Shown one piece after another: positions 63,173 to 64,000 of a stretch of DNA of 64,000 nt. The stretch's first letter is position 1; each line of letters starts with the position of its first letter. The notes below the pieces were generated by a model. It worked only from the letters and a program-made list of their open reading frames with translations. It did not search any database and was not told the origin of the DNA. The translations under genes were made by a program, and so were the position numbers. Source of the stretch: Novosphingobium sp. SG707 (lineage in GTDB: Bacteria; Pseudomonadota; Alphaproteobacteria; Sphingomonadales; Sphingomonadaceae). Location: assembly GCF_012275515.1 (NCBI RefSeq), contig NZ_JAAZQL010000004.1:372001-436000 (forward strand), read 5' to 3'.

Positions 63173-64000
63173 TCAAAATGCAATGCTCTGCAGATCGTGG
63201 CCCAGCACGACCGGGCCGGCATAATGGGCGCGCACCTGCGCCAGATCGGCCTCGTCCACCTGGCCCACGTGGCTCAGCACCAGCTTGCGCACGCCCGCCT
63301 GCGTCGCCAGATCGCCCACCTGCGCGGGCGAAAGATGTTCGACATCCATGTGGCGCTGAACCGGGGGCGGCACCATCGCCCGGTCGGCCGCCGTGGCCAT
63401 TTCGGCCACCAGCACATCGGCCCCGCGCGCAAATTCGGCCAGGCCCGCCGTCGGCCCGGTGTCGCCGGTAAAGACCACCACCTTGCCGCCCGCCTCAAAG
63501 CGATAGGAGAGCGATTGCGCGCCGGGCGCGCGGTTGCGGTCCATCAGGGTGTAATGGCTGTTGAGCATGGCCCTGACCTTGACCGCGCCATCGTCATAGC
63601 CTGCCTCGGGCGTCAGTTCGCGCGCGCTCAGGAAATTTGCCACCGGGCGGTTCTGGCCGGATTCGGCATTGCGGATGCGGGCGTTGACCTCCATCAACGC
63701 GCCCAGCGCATGGGCGAGTTCAACCGTGCCCGCCGGGCCCAGCAATTGCATCCCCTTGCCCCGCGTCGACCATGCAAAGCTGGCGAGGCTGAGCAGGCCC
63801 GCGTAATGATCGTCATGCAGATGGGTCAGGAACACCAGAGGCACATCGCGCTCGGCCACCCCCGCCTGCGCCAGTTGGCGCGAGACGCCGCCGCCTGCAT
63901 CGACCAGATAGCGATGGCCCGCAACCTCCAGCAGCGTGGCAATGCCAGCGCGATCCACCCGCCCGCCGGGCCCGCCGCCCGTGCCCAGCAGGACAAGGTG
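63173..64000 (-). CDS. Metallo-beta-lactamase-fold hydrolase, 5' end beyond the window
   Basis: Partial: the visible 275 residues begin HLVLLGTGGGPGGRVDRAG, so the start lies beyond the window edge. Zinc ligands occur in THLHDDHYAG, the Asp in FTGDTGPTAG and the His in LVLSHVGQVD; LGTGGGP is the usual first strand of the RNase Z-like group. A GTG at 63958 could be misread as the start, but the upstream frame holds the conserved first strand. It is related to the neighbouring 62152 gene and is likely in the same operon. Confidence 0.85.
   Translation of the reverse strand, partial: HLVLLGTGGGPGGRVDRAGIATLLEVAGHRYLVDAGGGVSRQLAQAGVAERDVPLVFLTHLHDDHYAGLLSLASFAWSTRGKGMQLLGPAGTVELAHALGALMEVNARIRNAESGQNRPVANFLSARELTPEAGYDDGAVKVRAMLNSHYTLMDRNRAPGAQSLSYRFEAGGKVVVFTGDTGPTAGLAEFARGADVLVAEMATAADRAMVPPPVQRHMDVEHLSPAQVGDLATQAGVRKLVLSHVGQVDEADLAQVRAHYAGPVVLGHDLQSIAF

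Noticed and set aside
63956..63958. GTG as start of the last metallo-hydrolase
   Set aside because: The frame continues upstream with LGTGGGP, the conserved first strand, so the gene is cut by the window edge.

Overview
The window is a GC-rich chromosomal segment with densely packed genes and many ATGA or GTGA stop/start overlaps. The gene content points to an alphaproteobacterium of the Sphingomonadales, probably Novosphingobium or a close relative. Supporting features are Flp-type pilins, a C4-pathway 5-aminolevulinate synthase, metZ, a DUF3297 protein, a lysine-rich topA tail and the lepB-rnc-era order. This assignment is inference from gene content, not from a search. I see no insertion sequence, prophage, CRISPR array or rRNA.

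Layout. 1-1.7 kb: a MutT-like Nudix hydrolase and three small Flp pilins, closed by a perfect 19-bp inverted-repeat terminator. 1.7-5.7 kb (minus): a small membrane protein, a large exported protein of unknown function, xerD and accA. 5.8-7.6 kb (plus): aroK-aroB. 7.6-13 kb: glutathione reductase, an S9 peptidase and pgi. 13.1-15.6 kb: lepB-rnc-era with coupled starts. 15.8-20.5 kb: three polytopic GT-C-type glycosyltransferase-like proteins. 20.7-26.4 kb: topA, dprA, plsY, then murI. 26.5-27.8 kb: hemA behind a candidate FNR-type box. 28-34.2 kb: a phosphate-starvation locus, pstSCAB (minus) and a phosphate-selective porin (plus), each preceded by its own Pho box, followed by a MobA/MocA-like gene. 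34.2-38.1 kb: 3-hydroxybutyrate dehydrogenase, a short LysR regulator, apaG, an uncharacterised protein and metZ. 38.2-40.8 kb: a PMT-like mannosyltransferase facing a GT2-GtrA polyprenyl-phosphate sugar synthase. 40.9-50.5 kb: leuB, recO, a secreted EF-hand protein, DUF418, two head-to-head SPOR-domain proteins, der, a CHAP amidase and DUF3297. 50.7 kb: tRNA-Val(CAC). 51.3-58.7 kb: a five-gene operon encoding a two-component system and a tripartite RND efflux pump. 58.8-62.1 kb: an HPP-CBS protein and an Rrf2 regulator divergent from hcp, with palindromic operators between them. 62.1-64 kb: two metallo-beta-lactamase-fold hydrolases, the second cut by the window edge.

The most unusual non-coding signal is a dispersed intergenic element: a short hairpin of variable sequence placed just after a stop codon and followed by a conserved tail (GCTCCCrTTACTGTCT, then GCCATGGGTTCGGCC). 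It occurs at both ends of the aroB/gor gap and at the pstB end of the hemA/pstB gap, with weaker relatives after hemA and topA. The most coherent candidate system is the Rrf2-HPP-Hcp locus, which I read as a nitrosative-stress or nitrite-handling module.
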